IMG/VR virus record: IMGVR_UViG_3300036985_001843
Span: 1 to 22,259 of that record
Length of the DNA stretch: 22,259 nt
Strand: one strand, 5' to 3'
Source of the DNA: a virus
This document shows positions 6,548 to 14,411 of the stretch, one piece after another. The stretch's first letter is position 1. Every line of letters begins with the position of its first letter. The translations under genes and the position numbers were made by a program. The notes beneath the pieces are model-generated. The model was not told the DNA's origin. It did no database searches and worked only from the letters and a program-made list of their open reading frames with translations.

Positions 6548-6853
6548 ATGGCAACAAAATACACACCCCGCATCGACCACTCTAAAAAAGACTACGAGTC
6601 TGAGGCCGCCGACATGGCCCAAGACAAGAAGGTCGTTAAAAAAGCGTTCAAGATGCACGACGAGCAAGCCCACGGTGGCGAGAAGACAGACATGTCCAAG
6701 CTCAAAAAAGGTGGCCGCGCTAAGATGACCACGGGTTCCGTGCGTAATTTCAAGGCCGGTGGTTTGACTGGTGTGAAGAGCATCGACAAACAACCCAACG
6801 CTAAAGCCCCTAAGAAGGTTGCTGAGAAGTACAACAAGGGCGGAATGTGCTAA
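6548..6853 (+). CDS. Basic Lys/Gly-rich small protein
   Basis: Protein of 101 aa with AGGAGA 8-9 bases before the ATG. It is strongly basic, with KKGG-type motifs (SKLKKGGRAKMTTGS, NFKAGGLTG, EKYNKGGMC) and an acidic helical patch near residues 10-25. No membrane or enzyme signature is visible. I recall similar short Lys/Gly proteins in uncultured aquatic phages, usually unnamed. A nucleic-acid-binding or internal virion role is plausible from the charge but unproven. It is the first gene after promoter-like copy B. Confidence 0.6.
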   Translation: MATKYTPRIDHSKKDYESEAADMAQDKKVVKKAFKMHDEQAHGGEKTDMSKLKKGGRAKMTTGSVRNFKAGGLTGVKSIDKQPNAKAPKKVAEKYNKGGMC

Positions 6854-6856
6854 ACA

Positions 6857-7897
6857 ATGGCTAGCAACTACGACAACACCTCTAACACAACTGGTCAAAC
6901 CACCATATCGGTTGACCAGTTGATTTCGTTTGCCTACAAAGAAGCGGGCAAGCTGTCAGAGGAGTTGACACCGGAGTACGTCAACGCGGCCCGTCAGGCG
7001 CTGTGGTACATCCTGATCAACCTGTCAAACCGCGGTGTGAACCTGTGGTTGCTTGAGTACATTGTAATGGGCAGTGAGGCACAACAGCGCGCCTACACCC
7101 TGCCTGTGGGCACCGTAGACATTCGCGAGGCCAACTACCGCACACTGACCACGCCCTCTCCCACAACAGACACAACGTTGGTGTTCAACACAACTACGTT
7201 GGACTTGTCGCATAGTATTGCGGCGGGCGCGTCTGCGTCGGCCTTTTTCAGCGGTAGCCCACGTTTCTTGAGCGCGGGTTTTTATTGCGAAACACCAAAC
7301 AAAACACTGACTGTTGAGTACAGTTACGACAACATTACGTGGGCCACAATTGGCACGGTGAGTAACAGCGCGGTCAACAACTGGGGCTACTTGCAGATTG
7401 ACGGGTCCCCTGCGGCAGGGTACTGGCGTTTCCGCAACACAAGCGCGTCGGCAATTGTTGTTAGAGCCCTGTCATTGGCCTCTGTCCAACAAGACATTCC
7501 CATGGCGCGGATGAACCGCAACGACTACTACAGTCTGCCTAACAAAGACTTCCTCAGTGTGAGGGCGTTGCAGTATTGGATGGATCGTCAGGTAACGCCT
7601 GAGATCAACGTGTGGCCAGTGCCACAAAACGCGTTCCAAGTGTTTCAGTTCATCATTGAGTTGCAACCACAAGACGTTGGTACTTTGACTGACGAGATTG
7701 CTATTCCAGACCGTTGGGTGCCTGCCATCCAAGGCCAGTTGTCACACCGGTTGTCCAAACTGTTGCCCGGTATTGACCCCGCACGAATTCAAATGCTGAA
7801 ACAAGACGCCGCAGAGGCAACGCTGTCGGCCGAAGAAGAGGACCGCGATAAGTCTCCTATTTTCTTCCGTCCTAATGTTTCCTACTACACCCGATAA
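6857..7897 (+). CDS. Tail connector-like protein with inserted beta domain
   Basis: Protein of 346 aa. Residues 17-95 are helical with an aromatic-rich stretch (ISVDQLISFAYKEAG ... YVNAARQALWYIL) and TLPVGTVDIREANYR. Residues 213-300 carry MNRNDYYSLPNKDF, ALQYWMDRQVTPEINVWP and DEIAIPDRWVPAIQGQLSHRL, a pattern shared with podovirus head-tail connector or P22 gp4-like tail accessory proteins. Between them, about residues 97-212, lies a beta-rich segment (YCETPNKTLTVEYSYDNITW ... GYWRFRNTSASAIVVRAL) that looks like a discoidin-type beta-sandwich insertion. It starts three bases after the basic protein. The connector role is inferred from pattern and order; the insertion may bind carbohydrate. 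Confidence 0.6.
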   Translation: MASNYDNTSNTTGQTTISVDQLISFAYKEAGKLSEELTPEYVNAARQALWYILINLSNRGVNLWLLEYIVMGSEAQQRAYTLPVGTVDIREANYRTLTTPSPTTDTTLVFNTTTLDLSHSIAAGASASAFFSGSPRFLSAGFYCETPNKTLTVEYSYDNITWATIGTVSNSAVNNWGYLQIDGSPAAGYWRFRNTSASAIVVRALSLASVQQDIPMARMNRNDYYSLPNKDFLSVRALQYWMDRQVTPEINVWPVPQNAFQVFQFIIELQPQDVGTLTDEIAIPDRWVPAIQGQLSHRLSKLLPGIDPARIQMLKQDAAEATLSAEEEDRDKSPIFFRPNVSYYTR

Positions 7898-7909
7898 GAA
7901 GAAATAACT

Positions 7910-9481
7910 ATGGCACAAGCGGGATACACACCAATTCAACTGTACTTCAGTTCCACCGCGGCGGCGGTGCCCACCACAGGTAATTTGATTACCGGTGAGT
8001 TGGCGCTCAACGCCAACGACGGCAAACTGTATTATAAAAACTCTGCTACTAACACAGTTAGACTTTTGGCTGACGGGGCGACGGCTACGGGTAATTTGCC
8101 CGGTGGTGCAACGGGCTCTGTTGTCTACCAAAGTGCAGTCGGTGTAACAGCCTATTTGCCAATTGGTGGTGCTGGTTCATTGTTGTACTCAACTGGTACG
8201 CTACCTGCGTATGCGTCAATAGGAGCGGCTGGCTCGATTGTTTATTCAAACGGTACATCACCAACTTCAATTGCAATTGGCTCTACTAATTCTTTGTTGT
8301 ACTCCAACGGAACAACTCCAGCGTATGCGTCTATTGGTGCGGCAGGTTCAATTGTTTACTCGACTGGTACAGCACCTACATCACTTGCAATTGGGGCTGT
8401 AGATACTGTTCTAACATCAACAGGATCAGCACCTCAGTTTGTAAGCCAAGCTAGTTTGTCAGTGGGTACAGCCGCCGTAGCAGGTTTTGCAACTACTGCT
8501 GGCGCGGCAACAACAGCGACTACAGCGACTACAGCGACTAACCTTGCTGGTGGTGCGGCAAACAGGGTTGCCTTTCAATCAAGCACAAGCAACACCACGT
8601 TTGTAGCCGCTCCAACAATTGCTGGTACGGTGCTTGGGTGGACTGGATCTTTATTAGATTGGGTAGCCGCCCCAGCCGCCACAACGACAACAAACATTGC
8701 TGGTGGTGCTCAGTATCAGATTCCATTCCAAAGTGGTGTTAGTACAACAGCGTTCAGTTCAAATCTGACGTTCAATTCAAGCACTAATACGGTTGGAACA
8801 ACAAACATTACAGCAACTGGCGCAGTCTCTGGAAACAGTGTTGCATCAACAACAACAGTAGCGGCAACAACAGGTGTTTCTGCAGGCACAACAGTAGCGG
8901 CAGGAACAGCAGTCACTGCGGGAACTTCTGTCACAGCAACAACGTCAGTGACTGGTGCTACTGTTATTGCCAATAAAGCGATTGCCCCAACAGCAACAAC
9001 TGGTGCGCACAGCTACGGAACACTCTCGTACACCGACACAAACATTTTTGAGTCAAGTCAGACGTCTGTTAACAGCTACGCGCAGAAGATTTTACAGAAT
9101 ACCAACAACGGTAGTACTGCGTCGGTAGACTACATTGTTTCAAATGACCTAGGCACTGGAACCACGTACTACGGTGACTTTGGTATGAACAGTTCCACGT
9201 ACAGTGGAGTTGGCCCTTTTCAATTGGCAAACGCGGTGTACTTGTACTCAACGGATTCGGACATTGTTATTGGCACAAAGACAGCGCACAGTTTGCGTCT
9301 TGTCACCAACGACAACTCAGCGGACTCGATGACAATCAGTTCTAACGGCTCGGTAGCCTTTAACGGCAACTTTGGTGTTGCTGGCAAGGTTCTCGGTTCA
9401 AACGGCACGGCAGGGCCACCAACGTGGGTAGACGCTGGTGGCGCACCTTCATTCTTACTTATCAACGCAGGAGTCAGTTAA
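7910..9481 (+). CDS. Tail fibre protein with tandem repeats
   Basis: Protein of 523 aa preceded by AAGAAG. The N-terminus (TGNLITGELALNANDGKLYYKNSA) is a common phage fibre attachment-type motif. Residues about 85-180 hold five copies of a 19-residue repeat (types GSLLYSTGTLPAYASIGAA and GSIVYSNGTSPTSIAIG, alternating). Residues about 205-280 contain TAT runs and NLAGGAANR/NIAGGAQYQ units. Residues 315-356 are six-residue repeats (TTVAAT, TGVSAG, TTVAAG, TAVTAG and so on) that fit a trimeric beta-helical shaft. The C-terminal 150 residues are a more complex beta domain ending in a GKVLGSNGTAGPPTWVDAGG motif. It is likely a trimeric fibre contributing to host contact. Confidence 0.75.
   Translation: MAQAGYTPIQLYFSSTAAAVPTTGNLITGELALNANDGKLYYKNSATNTVRLLADGATATGNLPGGATGSVVYQSAVGVTAYLPIGGAGSLLYSTGTLPAYASIGAAGSIVYSNGTSPTSIAIGSTNSLLYSNGTTPAYASIGAAGSIVYSTGTAPTSLAIGAVDTVLTSTGSAPQFVSQASLSVGTAAVAGFATTAGAATTATTATTATNLAGGAANRVAFQSSTSNTTFVAAPTIAGTVLGWTGSLLDWVAAPAATTTTNIAGGAQYQIPFQSGVSTTAFSSNLTFNSSTNTVGTTNITATGAVSGNSVASTTTVAATTGVSAGTTVAAGTAVTAGTSVTATTSVTGATVIANKAIAPTATTGAHSYGTLSYTDTNIFESSQTSVNSYAQKILQNTNNGSTASVDYIVSNDLGTGTTYYGDFGMNSSTYSGVGPFQLANAVYLYSTDSDIVIGTKTAHSLRLVTNDNSADSMTISSNGSVAFNGNFGVAGKVLGSNGTAGPPTWVDAGGAPSFLLINAGVS
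8164..8450 (+). repeat. 57-bp tandem repeats in tail fibre gene
   Basis: Five imperfect units of about 57 bases encode 19-residue repeats. Units 1 and 3, and units 2 and 4, are most alike, so the array behaves as a duplicated 114-bp block plus one diverged unit. Unit-number change by recombination would lengthen or shorten the fibre in frame. Confidence 0.7.
8513..8539 (+). repeat. Triple 9-bp direct repeat
   Basis: ACAGCGACT occurs three times in perfect tandem (8513-8521, 8522-8530, 8531-8539), encoding a Thr/Ala run in the fibre shaft. Confidence 0.85.
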
Positions 9482-9919
9482 ATGGCAACGAACGCACAAT
9501 ATACAAAAAACGCACGGCAGTCGTCTGTCGTAATTAGTACGGCAAATACAAACCGTGACGGTACAGGAACAATGACCATTCTGTGGACTGCACCTGCTTT
9601 TGTAGACGCCACAAACCCCGGTGGTTCACGCATTGAACGAATTGTCATTCAAGCTACTGGTACCACCACAGCGGGTATGGTGCGTTTGTTTGTAAGTTCT
9701 GACGCACTGAGTAACACTGCTTCTAACACGTTCTTGTACGAAGAGGTACCTGTAACAGCGGCTACACCTTCTACTACAGTGCAGGCTTATTCAGTGGCGC
9801 TTCAAGCTGTGACGTACCAGACACTGTTCCCAATCATGATTGGCCCCGGATGCACTCTGCGTGTGTCCACGGCTAACGCTGAATCTTTTATTGTGACTGC
9901 AATGGGCGGAGACTACTAA
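9482..9919 (+). CDS. Small beta-rich tail or virion protein
   Basis: Protein of 145 aa starting directly after the fibre stop, with AGGAG (9469-9473) 8 bases before the ATG. The sequence alternates short strands (TGTMTILWTAPAF, SRIERIVIQATGTTTAGMVRLFVSS, TLFPIMIGPGCTLRVSTANAESFIVTAMG) and has no long helix, consistent with a single jelly-roll or beta-sandwich domain. It lies between two host-recognition genes and is probably a tail-tip component or fibre partner. No named family. Confidence 0.6.
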   Translation: MATNAQYTKNARQSSVVISTANTNRDGTGTMTILWTAPAFVDATNPGGSRIERIVIQATGTTTAGMVRLFVSSDALSNTASNTFLYEEVPVTAATPSTTVQAYSVALQAVTYQTLFPIMIGPGCTLRVSTANAESFIVTAMGGDY

Positions 9920-9920
9920 A

Positions 9921-12782
9921 ATGGCAAATGGATCTTTTGGACTTAGCGGTTTACCTACCGCACCCACCACTGTTGGCGGCGGTAGCAGTATTGTTAACCC
10001 CTTCACACAAACAGAGGTAACGCTCGCTTCTGTGAACGGTTTTAGCTCTGGCGACTTGGTGTACCAATACAACGGTGACTATCAAGTAATTAGCTCAACT
10101 GCGGCTTCTTCATCGACATTCCCTGTTACCACGCAAACAGTTACAAACATTGGTAGCGGACTGGGAGGTTTTCAGCAAATTCAGTCAAACCGATTTAACA
10201 ATACTACAAAAACTGTAGCTACATTATCAAACGGAAATATTGTTTGGGTTTTTAATAAATATACTGCGTCGGGAATATTCCCATACTTCAAAATTACAGA
10301 TGAAAACAACACGGAAGTTGTTGCGGAAACGGTTATTGAATCCGTTGCAATGCCGAACCAGTCAATTGGCCCAACGGTTTCCGCCTTGTCTGGCGGTGGT
10401 TTTGTTGTTGCATGGGTTAACTCATCAGGTTATATTAGGTACGCTGTTTATTCAAATACAGGAACAGTTACAACAGCGTTGCAAAACGACACTGGCGTAA
10501 CCGCATATTCTGGTAATTATCAATTTGCAGTTGCGTCAAGACCAGTATCTGGCGGTTTTGTTTTTACACTAATGGAAAATTCCTCGTTGATTGTTAAACA
10601 CCGCGTTTACGGTGCAACAGGTACTGCAACATACGCATGGACGTCAAACAACACTTTGCCAAGCGTATATGGATGGCCCCGTGTTGCGGTTCGTAGTGAC
10701 GATAGTTTTGTCGTTATTTCAATGAACGCTTCTGCAAGCACATACATTTACTATTTGTGGGATTCAACAAACAACGCGGTAACAAACGGTAGCTTCTCAG
10801 CATCTCCATCGTCTGCGTTTGGGCAAGATGTATGCGCGTTATCAAATGACGTTTTCATTCTTGTTGCTGGAACTAATACTGGACTTTTTTACAGAACACT
10901 AACTGGCTCAACATTGTCTGGTTCTAGCGTTCGGATAAGTCCCGGCACAAGCTCGTCTTCAAGTGAATACGTTGCTGTTAGACCTCTTACAAACGGTGGT
11001 TGGGCGGTTGTTTATACGACTGCTACTATTGATGATAGTCAACAGTTTTACCAAGGGCTTGTTTACGTAAACGTCTACAACTCGGCTAATACTTTGTTGA
11101 GTGTTACTTATAAAGGATCAACCACTTCATACACGGGTTTCCCGTATAACTTCATTCCCGGTTCTCTTAGCTCAAATACGTATTTTGGCTTAACGGAAAC
11201 AACAAACTATATTCATGTTGTAACTAATGGGTATAACGCTAGTTCCAAAACACAGCAATGGGCTAGGTTTAATAAAACCACGTACTCGCCCGTACCTTTT
11301 ACATCTACAACAGTATCTGCTGTCAATACACCTGCTTTAGCAACAGGGGCGTATGCGCCCGCTGGTTCTACGCCCACTGCGGCGGCTTTTTATGCCGCAA
11401 GTACAAGCACTGCTGGTTGGGAAACACCAAGTTTAACAGAATCAATCATACTTGCCGCTTCTACTACCATTGATACTGCGATAAGCACTATTACCTACAC
11501 TGACTCGGCATCACTATCAACTGGTGGGGCGGTTATAGCTTATTCTGGATATGCACCCGGATCTGTGGGGTATACTAGATTTGCTGTTTATAACGGGGTA
11601 GGCAATCAAATACTTCCAGTTACAGCACTAAATTCCGATGCTGGAGCAGTAAAAGTTATAGGCTTAACTAGCAATAAATTTGCAATGTGGTCAAATAATG
11701 TTTTGTATGTATACAGCAACACTGGCGCGCAATTAACAAGTTTGACTACAAATTTTACCGTTGACGGTTCTCACTCTATAAGTTTAGCGCCATTGCCTAA
11801 CGGAAGATTTGTTGTGTTCGCAAATGCTAGTTCGAGTGAATCATACTATCTTAAATTTACCGTGTATAACGATAGTTTGAACGTTTTATATGGCCCATAC
11901 ACCGTTGATGCTTATAATACATTGCCGTGTCAAGTAGCCACACTTGGTGATAACATTTACGTGATTTACCGACCAAGCGGGCAATCTGGAAATGTTAACC
12001 AAATGACTGAGTTTTTACCAACTGGCACAAATACATGGTCACTTTACGCTAACAATAGTATTACTAGTGGTTATCCAATAAATTCTAGGGCTTTTGGTTT
12101 AAATTCTGGGACATTTATTCGTATATATACGAACAACTCTGGCTCCGGTACTATTCAACAAATGAATTCTACTGGGTCAGCTTTTGCAACTAATAGTTTT
12201 TCGGTTTACAACAACGGCACTAATGTAGATCAAAGCCCACTTCAAATTGCCCCAACTTGCAATGGAAATTACTTTTATCTCGCAACTCCAAATTCAGGCT
12301 CAAATTCATATTTAAATTTTTACTATGGTTTTACCGGAGTTGCTGGGAATAGCGCTAGCGGTATTATTACATCAAATTATCAAACTGCAGGGGCTAAACC
12401 AACAGTAGCAGGATTATCAGGGGAAAAAATGCTAATCGGGTATGTGCCTTACGTCACATCCACTGGTAGAGAATATATGACTGTTGCTATTGTTGATGCT
12501 GGCAGATACCAAGGAACGCAATCTATTGTTGCTGGATCATCTATATCAAATGCTTCTACTGTTTTAAGCCCTTCAACAGGGTTTAGATTGGTTGGCGTAG
12601 CGACATCTACAGCACCCGCTGGTGGCACGGGAACGGTTGTTATTAACGGCAATGCAACACTTAGCAGTAGCTATTCATCCGTAGCATCACCCGGACAAGC
12701 GTTTGACTTCTCTGGCCCCGTGGCGTTTGGTGCGGCTGGAACTGTTATTGGTCGCAATGTAAATCTTCAAGGAAACGTGTAA
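9921..12782 (+). CDS. Large beta-propeller-like receptor-binding candidate
   Basis: Protein of 953 aa preceded by GGCGGAG. Two long regions (roughly residues 60-460 and 540-870) consist of repeated units with a strand like GGFVVAWVNSSGYIRYAVY, then a Ser/Thr/Asn loop with TG; other examples are GGWAVVYTTAT, NGRFVVFANASSSESYYLKF and GGAVIAYSGYAPG. This blade-like spacing suggests two beta-propellers joined by an Ala/Thr-rich linker (about 465-530). The C-terminal 65 residues (VGVATSTAPAGGTGTVVING ... FDFSGPVAFGAAGTVIGR) look like a separate fibre-type cap domain. I read it as a tail adhesin or spike. The gene is visibly AT-rich: bases 12061-12120 are 32 percent GC against 57 percent for 15001-15060. 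No enzymatic motif was found. Confidence 0.65.
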   Translation: MANGSFGLSGLPTAPTTVGGGSSIVNPFTQTEVTLASVNGFSSGDLVYQYNGDYQVISSTAASSSTFPVTTQTVTNIGSGLGGFQQIQSNRFNNTTKTVATLSNGNIVWVFNKYTASGIFPYFKITDENNTEVVAETVIESVAMPNQSIGPTVSALSGGGFVVAWVNSSGYIRYAVYSNTGTVTTALQNDTGVTAYSGNYQFAVASRPVSGGFVFTLMENSSLIVKHRVYGATGTATYAWTSNNTLPSVYGWPRVAVRSDDSFVVISMNASASTYIYYLWDSTNNAVTNGSFSASPSSAFGQDVCALSNDVFILVAGTNTGLFYRTLTGSTLSGSSVRISPGTSSSSSEYVAVRPLTNGGWAVVYTTATIDDSQQFYQGLVYVNVYNSANTLLSVTYKGSTTSYTGFPYNFIPGSLSSNTYFGLTETTNYIHVVTNGYNASSKTQQWARFNKTTYSPVPFTSTTVSAVNTPALATGAYAPAGSTPTAAAFYAASTSTAGWETPSLTESIILAASTTIDTAISTITYTDSASLSTGGAVIAYSGYAPGSVGYTRFAVYNGVGNQILPVTALNSDAGAVKVIGLTSNKFAMWSNNVLYVYSNTGAQLTSLTTNFTVDGSHSISLAPLPNGRFVVFANASSSESYYLKFTVYNDSLNVLYGPYTVDAYNTLPCQVATLGDNIYVIYRPSGQSGNVNQMTEFLPTGTNTWSLYANNSITSGYPINSRAFGLNSGTFIRIYTNNSGSGTIQQMNSTGSAFATNSFSVYNNGTNVDQSPLQIAPTCNGNYFYLATPNSGSNSYLNFYYGFTGVAGNSASGIITSNYQTAGAKPTVAGLSGEKMLIGYVPYVTSTGREYMTVAIVDAGRYQGTQSIVAGSSISNASTVLSPSTGFRLVGVATSTAPAGGTGTVVINGNATLSSSYSSVASPGQAFDFSGPVAFGAAGTVIGRNVNLQGNV

Positions 12783-13597
12783 TGCCTTACATTTCATCAA
12801 CCTCTCAAGTCAACAACCCTGTAAGTGGGGTGTTTGGTACTGGTCAAGTTCGGGTCTTTTCATCCTCTGGTATTTGGGCTGTACCCTCTGGCATTAGCAG
12901 GGTTCGTGTTCGTATGTGGGGCGGAGGCGGTGGTCAGAATACTAGCGGTACTTATTCAGGTTCAGGAAGTGGTTTTGCTTTAAAAGCAATTAACGACTTA
13001 TCTGGTGTTACTAGCATTTCAGTATCAGTGGGAGCCGCAGGCACAAGTGGTAACCCCGGAAACGTTGGTGGTACATCGTCGTTTGGTTCTTACGTTTCTG
13101 CTACTGGCGGTCAAACTGGCCCAGCTTCCACAGCAACAGCGGGAACAGGGGTTGGTGGTGACATTAACACTTCTGGTGGAGTAGGGGTATCAGGAGGTAC
13201 TTCTGGTGGTGGTGGGGCTGGTAATTTATTTGGAAATGGCGGAGACGGCACCAGTAATATTAACGGCAACAACGGCGCTTCTGGTGGTGGTGGCGGTCAA
13301 TCTCAATCAACTAGCGTAAGCTCTGGTGGAAATGGTATTCTTGGTATTGGCGCTAGCCCCTCTGTATACAGCACCTACGGAAACATTTCTCCCCAAATGC
13401 CAACAACAGGACAAGAAGGTGGGTTTTCTATAGACTTTATTGGTACTGGGGGTGGTGGTGGTGCCGCGTCCTCAACTTTAAAAATTAACGGAATTAACGG
13501 CGGTGGTGGTGGCTTTGGCGCTAACGGTGGTTTCCCCGGCGGTGGCGGTGGTTATGGTGGTAGTGCCGCTAATGGCATGGTTATTGTGGAGTGGTAA
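12782..13597 (+). CDS. Glycine-rich tail adhesin
   Basis: Protein of 271 aa whose ATG overlaps the previous stop (TAATG), with AAGGAAA upstream. Residues 24-90 form a beta domain typical of glycine-rich phage tail proteins: FSSSGIWAVPSGISRVRVRMWGGGGG, followed by VTSISVSVGAAGTSG. From residue 109 on there are repeated Gly clusters (SGGGGAG, ASGGGGG, GTGGGGG, INGGGGGFG, FPGGGGGYGG) separated by short variable loops, the pattern expected of polyglycine-II sandwich adhesins such as T-even-like gp38. It ends in MVIVEW. It may form the tip that contacts the receptor, with specificity in the loops. Confidence 0.75.
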   Translation: MPYISSTSQVNNPVSGVFGTGQVRVFSSSGIWAVPSGISRVRVRMWGGGGGQNTSGTYSGSGSGFALKAINDLSGVTSISVSVGAAGTSGNPGNVGGTSSFGSYVSATGGQTGPASTATAGTGVGGDINTSGGVGVSGGTSGGGGAGNLFGNGGDGTSNINGNNGASGGGGGQSQSTSVSSGGNGILGIGASPSVYSTYGNISPQMPTTGQEGGFSIDFIGTGGGGGAASSTLKINGINGGGGGFGANGGFPGGGGGYGGSAANGMVIVEW

Positions 13598-13599
13598 AA

Positions 13600-13785
13600 A
13601 TGAAATTTGCACGAATTACAGACAGTATTGTTGTTGAGTTTTTAGTAGCCCCTAGTGGGTTTTCTTTGAACCAATGTTTCCACCCAGACATTTTGGCGCA
13701 TTGCGTTGAAGTGCCTGATAGCGCCCAAATTGGCGATACATACACACCCCCTGTGGTTGAAGAGACACCCCCTGTAACCGAATAA
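13600..13785 (+). CDS. Small tail-accessory protein
   Basis: Protein of 61 aa from ATG 13600, with GGAG 8 bases upstream; a GTG at 13591 is also in frame but would overlap the adhesin stop. The motif CFHPDILAHCVEVPDSAQIGDTY matches a small domain (FHPDF...CVEVPD...G) found near phage tail-fibre and tail-assembly genes. The C-terminus is Pro/Glu/Thr rich. Possibly a fibre assembly helper or a minor tail protein. Confidence 0.65.
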   Translation: MKFARITDSIVVEFLVAPSGFSLNQCFHPDILAHCVEVPDSAQIGDTYTPPVVEETPPVTE

Positions 13786-13793
13786 GGTAGAAA

Positions 13794-14411
13794 ATGGCCG
13801 CAGAAGCAATGACCTATGACAGCCTCGTTGAGGATGTCATTACTTACTCTGAGCGTGACGACACTTCGTTTGTTGCGCAAATTCCTCGGTTGATCATGTT
13901 GACCGAGCAGAGCATTGCCGCCCAGATCAAAACACTCATGCAGTTAAACGTGGTCAACACCACACTGACTGTCAACGACCCTGTGATTCAAAAGCCGGCA
14001 CGTTGGCGTAAAACGACAAGCATGAAGATCAACGGCCAGCCTGTGCTCAACAGGTCGATGGACTACGTGTCCCAGTTTCAGACAGAGTCCAGTAACGGAC
14101 AACCCTTGTACTACGGAGATTACGACTATGATCACTGGGCTCTTGCTCCAATTCCAAACAGCGCTTACTCGTTGCAAATTATTTATTACAGCCGCATACA
14201 GCCGCTTGATGTCACGAATCAAGAAAACCTCTTAACACGCGAGGCCCCTCAGGCTTTGCTGTACGGCACCTTGCTTCAGGCACAGGGCTTTATTAAGAAC
14301 GCGGACAAGCTTGCAATGTGGAAACAGTACTACGACGAGGCCATTAACGCACTCAAAGGCGAAGATCAGAAACGCATGATCGACCGCAACGCAACAAGAC
14401 AGGAACCTTAA
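13794..14411 (+). CDS. Head-tail adaptor, SU10-type
   Basis: Protein of 205 aa preceded by TAAGGT. N-terminal helices (MTYDSLVEDVITYSERDD, FVAQIPRLIMLTEQSIAAQI) lead into a central beta part (RWRKTTSMKINGQPVL; PLYYGDYDYDHWALAPIPN; YSLQIIYYSRIQPLD) and a C-terminal helical region (EAPQALLYGTLLQAQGFIKN, KLAMWKQYYDEAINAL). Order and motifs match podovirus adaptor or tail-tubular-A-like proteins such as the SU10 adaptor, which forms a ring between portal and nozzle. Length is typical. It stops one base before the next ATG. Confidence 0.78.
   Translation: MAAEAMTYDSLVEDVITYSERDDTSFVAQIPRLIMLTEQSIAAQIKTLMQLNVVNTTLTVNDPVIQKPARWRKTTSMKINGQPVLNRSMDYVSQFQTESSNGQPLYYGDYDYDHWALAPIPNSAYSLQIIYYSRIQPLDVTNQENLLTREAPQALLYGTLLQAQGFIKNADKLAMWKQYYDEAINALKGEDQKRMIDRNATRQEP

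Noticed and set aside
8088-8102. Promoter-like GGGTAATT
   Set aside because: It lies within the fibre gene, without the downstream core.
7910-9481. Diversity-generating retroelement target in the fibre
   Set aside because: No reverse transcriptase or template repeat is visible in the window, and the repeats are ordinary coding repeats.
10240-10500. Plus-strand 86-aa frame inside the 953-aa gene
   Set aside because: Off-frame shadow with composition unlike a real protein and no start signal.
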